A stretch of DNA of 64,000 nucleotides, taken from contig KL647290.1 of the NCBI GenBank assembly GCA_000727475.1, forward strand, positions 2,380,269 through 2,444,268, in the 5' to 3' direction. Both the position numbers and the translations under genes were made by a program. Below are positions 24,576-37,600 of this stretch, piece by piece. Origin of the DNA: Sarcocystis neurona. Taxonomy: Eukaryota; Apicomplexa; Conoidasida; Eucoccidiorida; Sarcocystidae. The notes under the pieces were generated by a model, which worked only from the letters and a program-made list of their open reading frames with translations, did not search any database and was not told the DNA's origin. Within the stretch, counting starts at the first letter, position 1, and each line of letters opens with the position of its first letter.

Positions 24576-24870
24576 GTCAGCGCTGTGCAGAAGAAGCCGC
24601 GACAGTGGAGTGGTCGTTAGCAGCTGCCATGGGTCGACACTAGTATACGTCGAAGAAATGCAGAACTTTCTGCTGCAGATCTCTCACTACCGTTCACGTC
24701 TTTTTTTTGAGTTTAATGTCGTCATCTCTCTTCACCTTTCTTCCTACACACATTCGCGTCGAAAGCCACAAGACGCATCAGTCCACAGGCGCACGTCTGC
24801 ACTTCATTAGGAGACCAGTGTTCTCTTCGGCTCACCCCCGTTCTTTTTCTTCTTCTCGTCAAACCATTGT
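22638..24870. other. Convergent intergenic region
   Basis: Lies between the stop codons of the two converging genes and must hold both 3' UTRs. About 22,650-23,600 is mixed DNA; about 23,630-23,715 is CA/TACG-rich; about 24,060-24,205 is CAG-type triplet DNA open in several frames; a CT/TA microsatellite is at about 24,541-24,576. A 200-codon open frame on the - strand (24,499-23,894) is Leu-rich only because it reads the triplet tract, and I do not call it a gene. No clear polyadenylation signal was chosen. Confidence 0.5.
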
Positions 24871-25675
24871 TCAAAGTCCATCTTCGTCGTCTTCATACTT
24901 GGCGTACTGCAAAGCCTGCCAGCTGCCGAGCTCTACAACGGCGCTGCTGCTGCTCTGCGCTTCAAGAAGCGCCTGATAGATCTGTCTTGTGAGTGCTGCC
25001 GTCTGACAAGGCACCTGATAAAACCTGTCCGGCCCAACGTTACGCTGCATGAACTTCTCTTCAGCTGCTGCTCCTTCTCCCTCTACTGCGCCTCCGCCTA
25101 ATACTGCTGCTGCGGTAAAGGGGGACGAGAAACTTGCGGAGCCCAGGGAGAGCAGCTCCGACCCAAAGAGGCGGCGACCCCCTGTCAGCGAAGACGGGGA
25201 ACCGGCTGACATGCCTCTGCCGAGTCCTGCTGCCTTTGCTGCTGCTGCTGCTGCTCCTCCTCCTCCGGCTCCTCCTGCTCCGAGCGTTGCAGCTGTAGCT
25301 GGGCTGCTGCCGCCCTCCGCTGGGCTGCTTGAAGTGCGAATGATAATGCCGTGCGTGCTCGCTCGTATTTCTCTGATCGACGGTATACTTACGTGCCATA
25401 TGACCGATGCCTGCGTCCCTCCCTTGGCGGCCGCGTCGCCTGTGTCGCTGCCGCTGCCGTCGCTCGCTCCAGAAGACGACGCCGCAGCAGCAGCGGCCGG
25501 CACACCCCGCAGTCCGTACAAATCCGCAAAGAAAAGATCCTTCGGGTAAAACAGCAACGCCCAGTACCGAGCCGGCAGCGTCTCCTGGCGTAACAAAGTG
25601 ATACACTTCAGTAGACGACGGATCGCGTGTAAACCCAGACACTCCCGAAGGCACGCCTCGCGTTCGTCGTACGGT
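24871..25675 (-). CDS. VPS13: VPS13 last exon v18 (PH-like domain, stop)
   Basis: Begins PYDEREACLRECLGLHAIRR. It carries YWALLFYPKDLFFADLYG, VIWHVSIPSIREIRASTHG, then after a long Ala/Gly/Ser-rich insert (about 25,320-25,060) QVPCQTAALTRQIYQALLE. These three blocks match the strands and last helix of the VPS13 C-terminal PH-like domain (..H.l...d.l..td......W.v.l..i..i....eGi.i..., then C....... i...l). The insert sits inside a loop between strands. The gene stops with TGA at 24871-24873 after EDDEDGL. Confidence 0.95.
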
Positions 25676-28600
25676 CTGCCCAACAACACACAGCAATGCA
25701 GCAGCAGCAACGCCCCACACGCACACCGTTGGGGCAGCAACAGTAACAGCAGCAGCAGATCGGTAAGCAGCCCCACAAATGCATCGCCACGTCAGCGAGA
25801 GAGCGAGCGCGACGACCGCAGCAGCAGCGCGTAAACAAACATGAGGGAGCGGCAGCAGTAGCAGCAGCGCCCACACCAAACAACTCCACAGCAGCAGCAG
25901 CCCCAACAGTACCTCTGGCAGCGGTAGCACCCCATAGCGTACACGTAGCAGTAGCAGCAGCAGCAGCAAAAGCATCCGACGCAGCGGAGCACCGTGCTGC
26001 ACAAGGAGCAGTACCCCAGCATCAGCTGCTGCAGCGCCAACAAGAAAGAACGTCCTTCTCTTGAACACCGGACGGCGCTGAAATAGCAGAAAGAGAAATG
26101 GAGATACGAGAAACTGACCCCCACGCACAGCGTCATGTGTCGCGCGTGCGCGCCGGACGGGACCACACTTGAAGAATGCGGCTGGCCAGCCTACCACAGT
26201 GGACGGACAGCGCCGACCGATTTGTTTCTGCCTCCGCGTGTCTGCATGCAATACAAATATATATATACATGTGAAGACAACGCGTATACAAGTGTATACA
26301 CACATTCATACGCCGACGTATTACATACACAGTTGGAGTCCGCACATGTATTCCTCACTCATTCACACACATGTACACGTAGATATATATGTATCTACGG
26401 TGACGTAGTGTGAGTACGCGTCGGGTGTTGTGCACGTATGTGCTGGCCAGCCGAACAGGGAAGCGCAACCGAAGGCATAAACAACTTTCGCATGTTCCAT
26501 CGCAGAAGAAGATGTACACACATACAAACCGATAGCTCGACAGTCAGTGAAAACTACTAAGACAGACTGCAAGACTGCTTACAAGAATCTTTCTCCTGTT
26601 GATGTCAGTATTAACATATATACATGTGTACGTATATTATGTTTCTCTCTGTGTGTACGTGCTTCTATATCCATAGACGCATCCCTGTGTACATCAGTCA
26701 TACACAGCCTGGTAATCTGCGGACCCCACTGTCTCCCTACGCACCTCCTGTTAATGCGTCTCTATACCCGTCTCTCTGTAAATCAATCTACATTCCCTGC
26801 GACCCTCCAACCTGTCTTGTACGGAGCAAGGTCAACTTGCCGGACATATATACACACATATATATATAGAGAGAGACTCACATATACATTCATGTAACTA
26901 GAAGTGCACACCTCTAGGCTTTCGTCTATATATATGTAGATACTCCGCCCCACTTATGCACGTATACATTTATGTGTGGAAGCTTTACATACGCGAAGAC
27001 ACCTCCACGCACCCATTTTTACATCCTTGTACATCTGCCTATGGGACCAAATGCGTCCGTTAGATATGCAATACAATCTCGCTCGCTCCCCATGTACATC
27101 TGTGCCCCCGCCAACTCTCCGTACCTGCCTACCTATCTACACGCCTCCACACGTATATATATATATATATATGCATATATGTCCGCATACAGGTATGGAT
27201 ATTCGGTGTCTGTGTGTCGTCAGCTATAAAGGTGTATACACAGGCAGGTACAGCTCCACGTTTCCCGCTCACATCTTCGAGAGTCTGCAACTATAACCTT
27301 CTCCAGCTCCCGACGATCGAGTGACACAGAGCTTGCACCACCTCTCTTCCCCGTATTGCACTGTTGAGAGGAGATGGGGCACGCAGGGCCACTGCATGGG
27401 TCGGAGATATTAGGTGGGGTCCTTACCTAATCTCCCCAAATTCTCCCCAGAGCATTCTCGGCTTCCGTCTTCGTTCGTTGCGATATTTGACCCCGCCAAG
27501 GGGCTTAGAAACTTCGGCCTTGATGCCGCGGGTCATGTCGGAGACGGCCTGGCCGACCTTGTCCAGCGGCTTGACCAAGGAGCCAGCGATGCCTTTGCCG
27601 ATTCCTTTGAAGAAGCCACCAACGCCCTCACGTTGGGCGCCTTCGATGGGCTTAGTGACGATGTTGGTGAGGGACCAGACGCCTTCTCCGATGTTTTTGC
27701 TGGCGTTGAAGAAGCCGTCGCGCATGCTGCTCGCGCCCTGCACCCGCTCGCGCTGTCGTCGGTTGATGTACTCCGGATCGAACGTCAGCGTGGAGAGCAG
27801 ACTGCCCAGGCCGGCGCTGACGCTGTCCACTGCGTTCGCAGCCAGGCCGATGGTATTCTTTCCGAATTCGTACGGCATGCGCGGCAAGTTCAGCAGCGAC
27901 GACTGTCCCAGCGCCGAGAAGATGGAACCCAGCAGCAGGTGCGTGTATCGGTCGTGCAGACACGCCAGGAACGTCTTCGCGCTTCCCCGAATACCTCGGA
28001 ACTCCTCCCGCTGGAACTGCAGCCGCGCGCCCTGTTCCCGAAGCGCGTGTGCGTCAGAGGAGGAAAAGACACGCACAGACAAGCAGCACAACGCAGACGG
28101 ACACGGCGTGCAGAGCAGCAGCGGAGCAGTCCGGGAAGGGGGAGGGCGGGCGGAAAAAGGAAGACGCAGATCGCCAACACGGGCCCGGCGGCGGGGGGGA
28201 CGCAGCAGCAGGGAAGGCAAATACAGACAAAGAAAACCACGTCCGAGGCCCAGACAAGGGAAGAGTCGCACGGCGACGACGCCTGCGACCGACCAACCGA
28301 ACAGAGACCAACGCCCTCTGCCCCCAAGTCTCTCTCACGACGTCGCACGCCCGCCCGTGCAGGTGGCGAGCAGTGGCGGAGCAACTTCATGTATTTACAA
28401 AAAAGCAAAAGCCCAGCACAACATCGTGTACATATACATGTATATATGCATATACACATGCATATATACATGTATATGTATATAACATATATATATATAT
28501 ATAAGTATACAGATATGCGTACCCACGGTGACAGGAGAGGAAGTCCAGCCATATGTACACACCCACACATTGGTGTCATGTGTACGTACAAGACGAAGAC

Positions 28601-31600
28601 GTATGGACCGCTGTACCAACAGATATATATACATATATGTGCTCTGTTGTGCTGGACGTTTGCTTTTACGAAAATACGTTTCGCCGCCACTGCCAACATG
28701 TATATATATCGAGAGATTTGTATGCAGCGTCTTGCGAAGCTAGTTGCCAACGCAGAGAAAGTTCGATAGGACGCGGGAAAGAACAGTCTTCTCCGTGTCT
28801 ACGTGTCGACAGTTGAGCAAGAGGGTGACAACTCTCGATATAGACACACACACCGATTCGCCTGCCGATACGTAGATCAGCGTGTCTATAAGTGCTGCAG
28901 CGGGTCGTACAGCTGCGCTACATTCTTCTTCCCTGCCCACGGTCACACATATCGCTGCTAGCTTGAAACGTCTATCTTCACGTGCAGAGCCCTATACCCC
29001 GCGCTCACCAACCCTGCGCCTACACGTGTTATGTGCACGTACACGTATGCGTGGACACTGGTGGCTTCCGATAGACATAAACAAACAAGTGGAGCTTGGT
29101 CTACGTCTGCATAGGTGCAGTGCTATGTAGACAGATGAGTCCACGTATATACGTACGTAGCGCTACGTGTATCTATTACGTACGCGTGAAGTCCTCTTCA
29201 TTTATACGCACCGACACAGAAGACGTACACACTCCATATGAATAGAACGTTTTCACACACACACACACATGGACACAGAGAAATAGAGAGAAACAGACAC
29301 CACACAGACATATACACAGAAAAACAGACACACACATACACAAACGGGGACACACACACACACATATATATACACAGCGAAACAGACACACATATGTACG
29401 CACACAGGCGCAGAGAAACAGAGAGACATATATACCGAGAAACGGACACACACGTATACACACACCCATACACAAACGCACACAGACACAGACACACATA
29501 GAGAAACAGACACACACAATACACGCACACACACGTATCCCCAGCCCCAACCCCCCCTCCCCACACATACGCACATATATCTACACGGGTGAATGGATGT
29601 CACACGTCTTCGACTCGAGTTAGGCGTGTGTACTCTCGTGTACTATTATCTGTCCCTGCATTTCTTTGTGAGTATGCTAGGTCCTAACAATATGGGCATT
29701 TGTCTACGAACACGTCTGTATCAAGAGGCGGCCCCTCCTGGTGGGGACAGCGACAGACACCATCGCGGAGGGGCGTTGAAAAAGGGCAGCAGCAATCTCA
29801 CCATCAGTTCGAGTCTTCCCGACGCCATGAGGATGCGCAGGCCGACTTTGAGTAAATCCGAGAGCATGTGCATTTTGTCGAGAACAAAGGAGCACCAGCA
29901 ATAAACGTCGAACCGCTCGATCACGAGACTCTCCAAGAGGAGCACTGTCGGCAGCGGAGGCGGGACGTAGCCGTCCTGCAGCGGGTGCAGGAGCCAGTCC
30001 TGCAGCTCTGCAGCGCTGACGCCCCGTTGGCGGCGGGCCACGCTGCTGTCTACGCCTCCCGCGGCAGCGCTGCTGAACGCCGAGGCCGTTGCTGCCGCCC
30101 GCCTGCTGCTGCTGCCGAAGCCGAGCGACTCGAGGCATGCGTGGAAGAAGTCCTTCACGCATCATCAGAGAGCAGAAGCAGGCAGCACAGCAAGGTAGGT
30201 ATAAAAAACGACGGAGCGCACGCCACCGAGGACGCGATGCCACCAGGAGCAGCGCAGGGCGCGTAGACGAGCAGCATGACGCAGCAGCAACAGCCACGCA
30301 AAAAAAAGGCGGGGGGCAGCAACAGCGGGTACAGCCGAGCAGCGCACTGCGGCACACAGCAGCAGCGCATGGAAAACGCGAGGCGCGGAGCAGCAACAGC
30401 AGGAGAGAGCAAAGCACAGCAGTGCAGCACGCGGCGGCGCGCAATAGCAGATGGGAAACCCAAGGTGTCGCAGCAACAGCAGCAGCAGTGCAGTCGTGCG
30501 ATGACAAGAAGCACGCGGTAGAGAGTAGAAAGCGCAACAGCAGACGAAAGAGAAGCAACAGCAGCACGCGAGAAAAAAGCAGCATCAGGAGAAGAAGAGG
30601 TATTAAAGTGGACTCGCAGCGCAATCACACGACCAGCAGAACCAACACAAGCCGCACCGCCAACAGCAGGAAAATGAACCTACGCCGACGAACGCTGGTA
30701 CGTACACAGGACGGCGGAATTGCTGCGGCCTTCTGCTGCTCGCACACATCTGCGCGTGCTCCGCCTCCACCGCCTCCTCTTCCTCTGCTGCTGCTGCTGC
30801 TCGTGTGTGAGGTGTACGGTTGCATCTAGACCGCTGCTCTGCCTACCCGAGTTTTTTTCTACTTGCTGGTGTCGCGTGGGTGAGTCTCAGAGCATCAAAG
30901 AGACATCGGCGAGCACAAGCCTTTTAAACTGGCGTATCTGTCACGTACACCCACGCCCCCACACAGAGACACACACATACATGTGTTCACTGATATGTAT
31001 ATATATATATATATATGATCGCATATCCATACTTCCACCTATACAGGTGCACATCCATATACACACATATGTACACAATCACATATACACACATATAGGT
31101 ACACACATATACATACAGATACGTACATGTATGTATACATTTACACACGTATACGTATATATACCTAAACATACATATATATACATACACATGTACATAC
31201 ATACATACATGCATACATGCGTACACACATACATAAATACTTGTACCTACAGACATACGTATATACGCACGTACCTTCCTCTACAGAGAGACGCGTATAC
31301 ACACGTGCATTACTCCAAATACATACAGACGTGATATGCTGCTTGCATACGGGCATGTGCTTGCCCAAGTACGGGAACTCTCCTGTACACCCAGGTCCAT
31401 ATATACATACATATATATTTATATGTATATATCTGCATTTGGTCCATGTGCGCGCGTCTTTTTCCCTATATAAATGATGCACGCAAATAAGTATAAATAA
31501 ATAAATGTATATGTATATATGTAGGTATATACACCGGGGTGTTGCTGCTGGAGACCGTCTCGCGACGCCGTCTGGGGCGCCTTTTCCGCAGGTGGCAAGG

Positions 31601-34600
31601 CGTCGGTGATGCGGCTCTGCGGCTCCTGCTGCCGCTGTCTCTGCTGCTGTTTCTCGCTCTCCTCATCGGCCACGTTGCTGCTGCTGTTGTCGTCGCTTTT
31701 TCTTCCCTGCCTGGACTACGACTGCTTCCTCGTCCTTCTATGCGCCCGCTGCTCAGCGGAGACCCGCTGTTGATGCTGCTGCTCCACCAACCCCCCCTTC
31801 CGCCCCCGCTGCGGCGCGAGACACGTTTTTTCTCCTGCTGCCAGTGCGTCCCCAGCTCTCTGCTACTCCCGCTGTCTGCGTCGTGCGCTGCTGCGGCTGT
31901 CTCTCCCGGTCCTTCGCTTGAGCTGCTGCCGCGCCCCCGTTGCTCTTGTGCTGCTCCCGTGCTGACGCCGCTGCTGCTGCTGCTCCGCCTCTTCTCTTAC
32001 TGTCTCTAGCCGCTGCTGTTGGGCCGCTCTCGTGTCGACGCCGTTGCTGCTGCTGCTCCGCCTCTTCTCCTGCTGCGTCTGCCCGCTGCTGTTGGGGTGC
32101 TGCTGCTGCTGTGCTGCTCCCGTGCCGACGCCCGCCTCGTTTCCTACTGGGTCTAACCGCTGCTGTTGGGCTGCTTCCGTGCCGACGCCGCTGGTGCTGC
32201 TGCTCCGCCTCTTCTCTTACTGCGTCTACCCGCTGCTGGTGGGCTGCGGCTGTTAGGTTGCTGCTGTTGGGCTGCTGCCTTTTCCTCCCCCAGTGCGCGC
32301 TTCTTACGTTGAGGCCGTTGAGCATATCGGCATCAATTTCTATTTCGAGTGTGTCCAGCTCTAGGTGTACACGGCGAAGCACCAGGTCTCTGCTCAGCGC
32401 ATGATGTCGCACTACAAAGAGATTCAAAAACGGCTTCGAGACGCAGAATCTTTCTCCTGCTGACGCCTGAAGCGCAGGACAAAAAAGGGCAGGCGCAGAG
32501 GAACCTATACATGTGTGCGACGGCAAGTGTGTGTGCCTGTGTGTACACGTCTATGCGTGTGACCACGTCGAGGGTCACAGCACACCGTCAGCTCCACATA
32601 CACAAACACGTAACAACAAAAGCGTAAGAAGTGTTCTCACACTGCTAAGGCCGGCGCACACAGGAAACAAAAAGTACACGCCTTCACATATATATCTATA
32701 TATATACGTATGTGTGCTTGCGTGGTGCGAGACGTGTCATCCACGTGTATGGACGCAGCAGGGCTGCAGCACACGTAGACGATACGCAGTTAGCAACGCG
32801 TCAGAGAGGAGCTGGACGGACAAGCTGGTGCATGAACGAAGAATCCGGCCGGGGCCAGCGGTACGCATGTCGCAGTTGACGAATTCCCTTTCTGCTGCAC
32901 AGACATGTATGTACCCATGTGCGCCGCGACGGCAGGCACACGTACAGACGTGCGCCGACGCGCACGTAGACAAGAGCGGATTGTGGTGCTTGTATATCTC
33001 GCCTTCATTAATGCTCCCGAGCAGGGAGACAGCAGAAAGAGGACACGGAGGACACACACGTATAGATCTGTATGGGGCACTGACATTTACACACGCTTCC
33101 CTGCCTGCTCCCAGGTGCCCATGCACCAAGCTGCTGGTAAGGCTCTGCATTCGCTGGCGCTGCTGTTTCTGCTGCAGTTGGACAACCTGCTCCTGCTGCT
33201 GCAGCACAAGTCGGTGTCCAAATATTGAGCTGCCGGTCGCGTTGCTAGCTTGTCTGTGGGGACGTAGCTACGAGGTGTCCTGCCTGCCTTGCTGCTGCTG
33301 CTGCTGCTGGCCCTCCTCAAGCAAGTGCTACGGGCGGGACACCGCGCGTCGCGACAATCGCTAGTGCTACGCCGCCTGCGGTGCTGCGCCCTGGTGCGAG
33401 TGCTGGGAAAGAACTGCTGCTGCTTTTGCCGCTACGGCGGTTGCAGATGCTCTTCGTCGGGCGGCGACAGTGCTGCGCCGCAGGCGAGTGAGGGCTGCTG
33501 CTGCTGTCGCTGCCGCTGCTCCTCTGCCGTCCCTCTCCGTCGCGCTTTCGTTGGCGCGCGTTGCTGCTGCCGTCTGCGTCGTGGGGTGTACGTACACTGT
33601 CGGAGTCCCCCGCACCGCCGCGGTTCGCAAGTAGCACTGGCTTGGCCGCGTCTTCCAGCTGATTGTCGATCTGTATATCCGCGAGGCGCAGCAGCAGCTT
33701 CTGTCTCTCGCCTTTCTGCTGAAAGCCAAAGGCAAGCTGCGACACTTCAGCAAAGCAAAGTTCCTGGCGAAGACTCTCCGATATTAAAGAAACTCCCACT
33801 TCTGCCACGTTCACTGCCAAGTGGATGCTCGTCTGACTGCTCGCCGGCATTTCCTGCGTCGCACCAACAGCCACCAGTGTCGCCCAACAACAGCACAAGT
33901 ACACCCACCGCGACATTTATACATACGCAGGTATGTATACACATATACGTACAGGAATATTTATATACGTACAGGTATATTTATATATGTACACACGAAT
34001 AGAGGTCATACATACACGTACGTATCTGCAAACTCGTCTGATTGCTCGCCCGTATTTCCTGCGTCGCATCAACAACCACCGGCGTCAGCGAACAGCAGCG
34101 GTACACGCACAGCAACACATACATATATATATATATATACATACTAGAATACGTATATTTATATATATATATATATGTTTATGCGTAATACATACATGTA
34201 CATGTACGCGTGCTCGTCTGATTGCTCGCCGGCATCTCATGCGCCGCAGCAACAGTCAGTGCACCGCACTGGATATACACGTGCCATATGTGTGTATGTG
34301 TGCATACACATATACATACGCATACATATACACATACGCACACATATATATATATGTACAAAGAAAGTACGAACGCGTCCGCATACACGTCTCGGCAGCA
34401 GCCACAGCTGCGAGAAAGCAGGTGCACGGGGCACACAGACACAGACGTACATACACACGTGCATCACAGAAGTGATGAACAGCTACGTGGTCCTCATACA
34501 AACTCGCACGTATATATATATATATATATACATAGAGGCGAGGATAAGCCGAGCGCAGCAGCTCCGCTAGCTGTTGAATGAGTTGTCTTCTGCCCACACA

Positions 34601-37600
34601 AGCCCGCCTCATAATCACCAGATGCACGTGCATTCGTGAACCTAACAAACACGTTTCTCGTATGCACACACGTGGGTGTAGGCACAGACAAAGAGCGACA
34701 GACAGAACGAAGGAAAGCGAAGGAGAAACAGACACTAACAAACGCTACATACACGTCATATTTCCGCGTCGATACATATATATACGTACAAATACACATG
34801 TCCACATGTACACATATATGTATTTATATATATTTATATAGTGTTAGATATATATTCATACATATATATATATATATATATATAATTCACATATACACAA
34901 GTACATGAATGTACATATATACCTACATAGGTCTACATATACCTACGCATATATACACAAATACCCCCATAAACACATACACGTATGTATATATATATAC
35001 ACATCTATACAGAAGTTTATACACATTCGTGGAGAACGGAAGAGACTGACAGGCCCGTTTTCACGTCTTGAAAGACGGCACGCAGCAGGACAGAAGGCGG
35101 TGTAGTAGCAGAGGACTGGAGCCTCAGGCCCGGCCGAAATATCCACACCACTTCTCCGGCGCGCGCGCCAGCCGTTTATTTATACCCGCGCAGACGCTCC
35201 GGGGGCGCCCCAACACAGGGCAGCACGATTCCACAGATTTTCTCTATCTCTCGATATCTCTCTGTTTCTCTCTCTATGTATCAATGTACAGGTATATAGA
35301 TATATGTACATACATACCCGTATATACATATATATGTATATATGTGTATACCTATATCTGCGTATATTCGTGTATACACATTTACATATATATATATATA
35401 TGAGTGTGGCCGCGTGAAAAGCGGTCACACGCTTGCTCCTCAGAAAGAGACCCAGGTGCTGCTGCTGGACGATCAGGAAAATCTGTCCGTCACTTTGTCT
35501 GTCTTCTCCATCTTCTGTTTCGTCACGTCCATATACCGGACACTGGCAAACATACATGTACACGACCACAACAACTTTGTCCCCCCTTCGCTGTCTCTCT
35601 ATCCCTACATATATCTCTACACACACAGAGATATACGTGCATCTACATCTATCTACGTATATATATATATATATATTTCTCTCTCTCTGTATATGCGTAT
35701 ACCTACTCGAAAACAAATATACACATGTTCAGCATCGTAAATGTTTGGTGTGTTGTCACACATGCGTTTTGTGTCCGTATGTAAGAGAGTAGAAGCCTTC
35801 CTTAGAAATACACTAGCCCATGTGTACAGTGGACGAACCGTTATACCTGTGTGGTTCTCTCACTTTGTGTGTGTGTCTCTTAAGTTGTTCTGCCTTTCTT
35901 CTGCTCTTTTTTTCTGTCTCTCTCTATAGGCGACGACCGGCAGTTGTTGGTTGCTTCTCACAGGTTCAGGAGGTGGGGGAAGGTCACTTTTGGCGTCCCG
36001 CAGTCGCTGTCGCGTCTCTGCCTTTTGAGCGCCGTCCTCCGCCTGCTCGTCCTCCTGCTCCTCGTCCCGTCTCCTGCTCCTGCTGCTGGCGCTCTGCTGC
36101 GCGAGCCCCCCCACGTCGGCAGCAGCAGCCCGCAGACGCGCGGCGGCGGCGGCAGCGGCGGGTCCGTCCGGCGCCGCAGCACCCGCAGTACCCCCTCGGG
36201 CGGCGACCGCGCTTCCTGGCTTCGCCTGAACTTCGATCACGACGCAGTCGCCTCGCTTCTCCGACCGTACGATTATCAGCGGCATGCCCGGCAGCCCTAG
36301 GTTCACTTCGTACCGTTTGTGCTGCGGAACTTGGAGGTCAAGCGCGATCGGCCTCTTCGGGGCGACCGTCCTGCTGTCTAGCCACAGCAGCACCTGACAC
36401 TGTCGACAGCACCCCCGCGCAGCAGCAGAAAAGTGATCCACACACAACAGGCCCCAGCAGCACACACACACACACACACAGAGACAAGCCAGTGCTCGTC
36501 GTCGCATGCACGCAAACTGCCGCAGACAGAAGAAGAAACTGCAGCGAATAGAAGCGTACACAAACGAGGTACACCTCCCCACGTCTTCCTACAACACGCA
36601 CACGCCTACGGAGAGGCACAGGGTTGGGCGCCCTTCGCGTGATAGACGACGACTACTCCCGCCTTTCACCTCGCAGAGACAGAGAGGCGTGTGCAGAAGA
36701 GCTGCTTGGGCGTTTACACGTAGAAATGGAGTCTCTTGTCCCCACACTATACACACAACTACACGTGCACCTGCATGCGCACGCTCTCTACATACGTTCT
36801 GGGCTGTGTGTGTATGAGTGCCCATGGATACATACATAGGAGAGAGACGGCAACCCACCACAGGGGATCACGCTGAGGCCCCCGCGCAGACACATGGCCG
36901 CAGGACGTGTGCAGCAGTCTGTGACATGCCCACCGCCTTACGCCTCCTGTAAAAAAAAGAAGCGAGGCATTCTACGGATGAGAACGAGACTGTAGCGCGC
37001 GCCAGCAACGACTCTCTTCCTCGCTGTCACTCCATTTCTTCGACGTTTCGCCGGGCAACACATATACATATATATATATATCTTTTGTACAGCAAATCTA
37101 TATTGGCACACGCAAAAACGTGTACACGTATATATATATATATATATCAACAAAGAAGCACGGGGTGGCGCGGCTCACCTATACAGGCACACGAAAAAAA
37201 CTGTACATACACATATGTATACTATTTGATATATATGTGTATACATATATATGTATACATATATATATTTCAAACGAGAAGCACGAGGTGGCACGGTGAT
37301 AGCGACTTGTGTAGATGGGAATGTGCAGCGGGGCGGCAGTGCCTGTTGCAGGGCGGCCGTCACTCCCTCCGGCAGCAGCTGGCACCGCCGGCTCGCAACA
37401 GCAGCAGTAGCATCCCCCAGGATTCACGAGCCGCTGGACAAGCACAGATCAAACGAGGACTACACCACTGCAGTAGAAAAGGCGAGAAGCGGTGTAAAAC
37501 GAGCAGAAGAAGTTGACTCTCAGGTGGAGGCTCCCACAGACCGCGTGAAGCTGTGTCGCCAAGTAGAAGGAAGAGTCGCAGTTGCCGGGTGCGCATGTTC

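Noticed and set aside
27414..28769. 451-codon + strand frame across 27.4-28.8 kb
   Set aside because: It is antisense to VPS13 exon v17, whose - strand reading is unmistakable, and then runs into microsatellite.
29238..29603. Long Cys/Val- or Thr/His-rich frames on both strands
   Set aside because: They are translations of a CA/TG microsatellite.
31530..31752. Possible phase-0 VPS13 exon reading VADEESEKQQQRQRQQEPQS
   Set aside because: It would interrupt the continuous segment MLNGLN-DFFHACLESL between v15 and v16, and its acceptor is poor.
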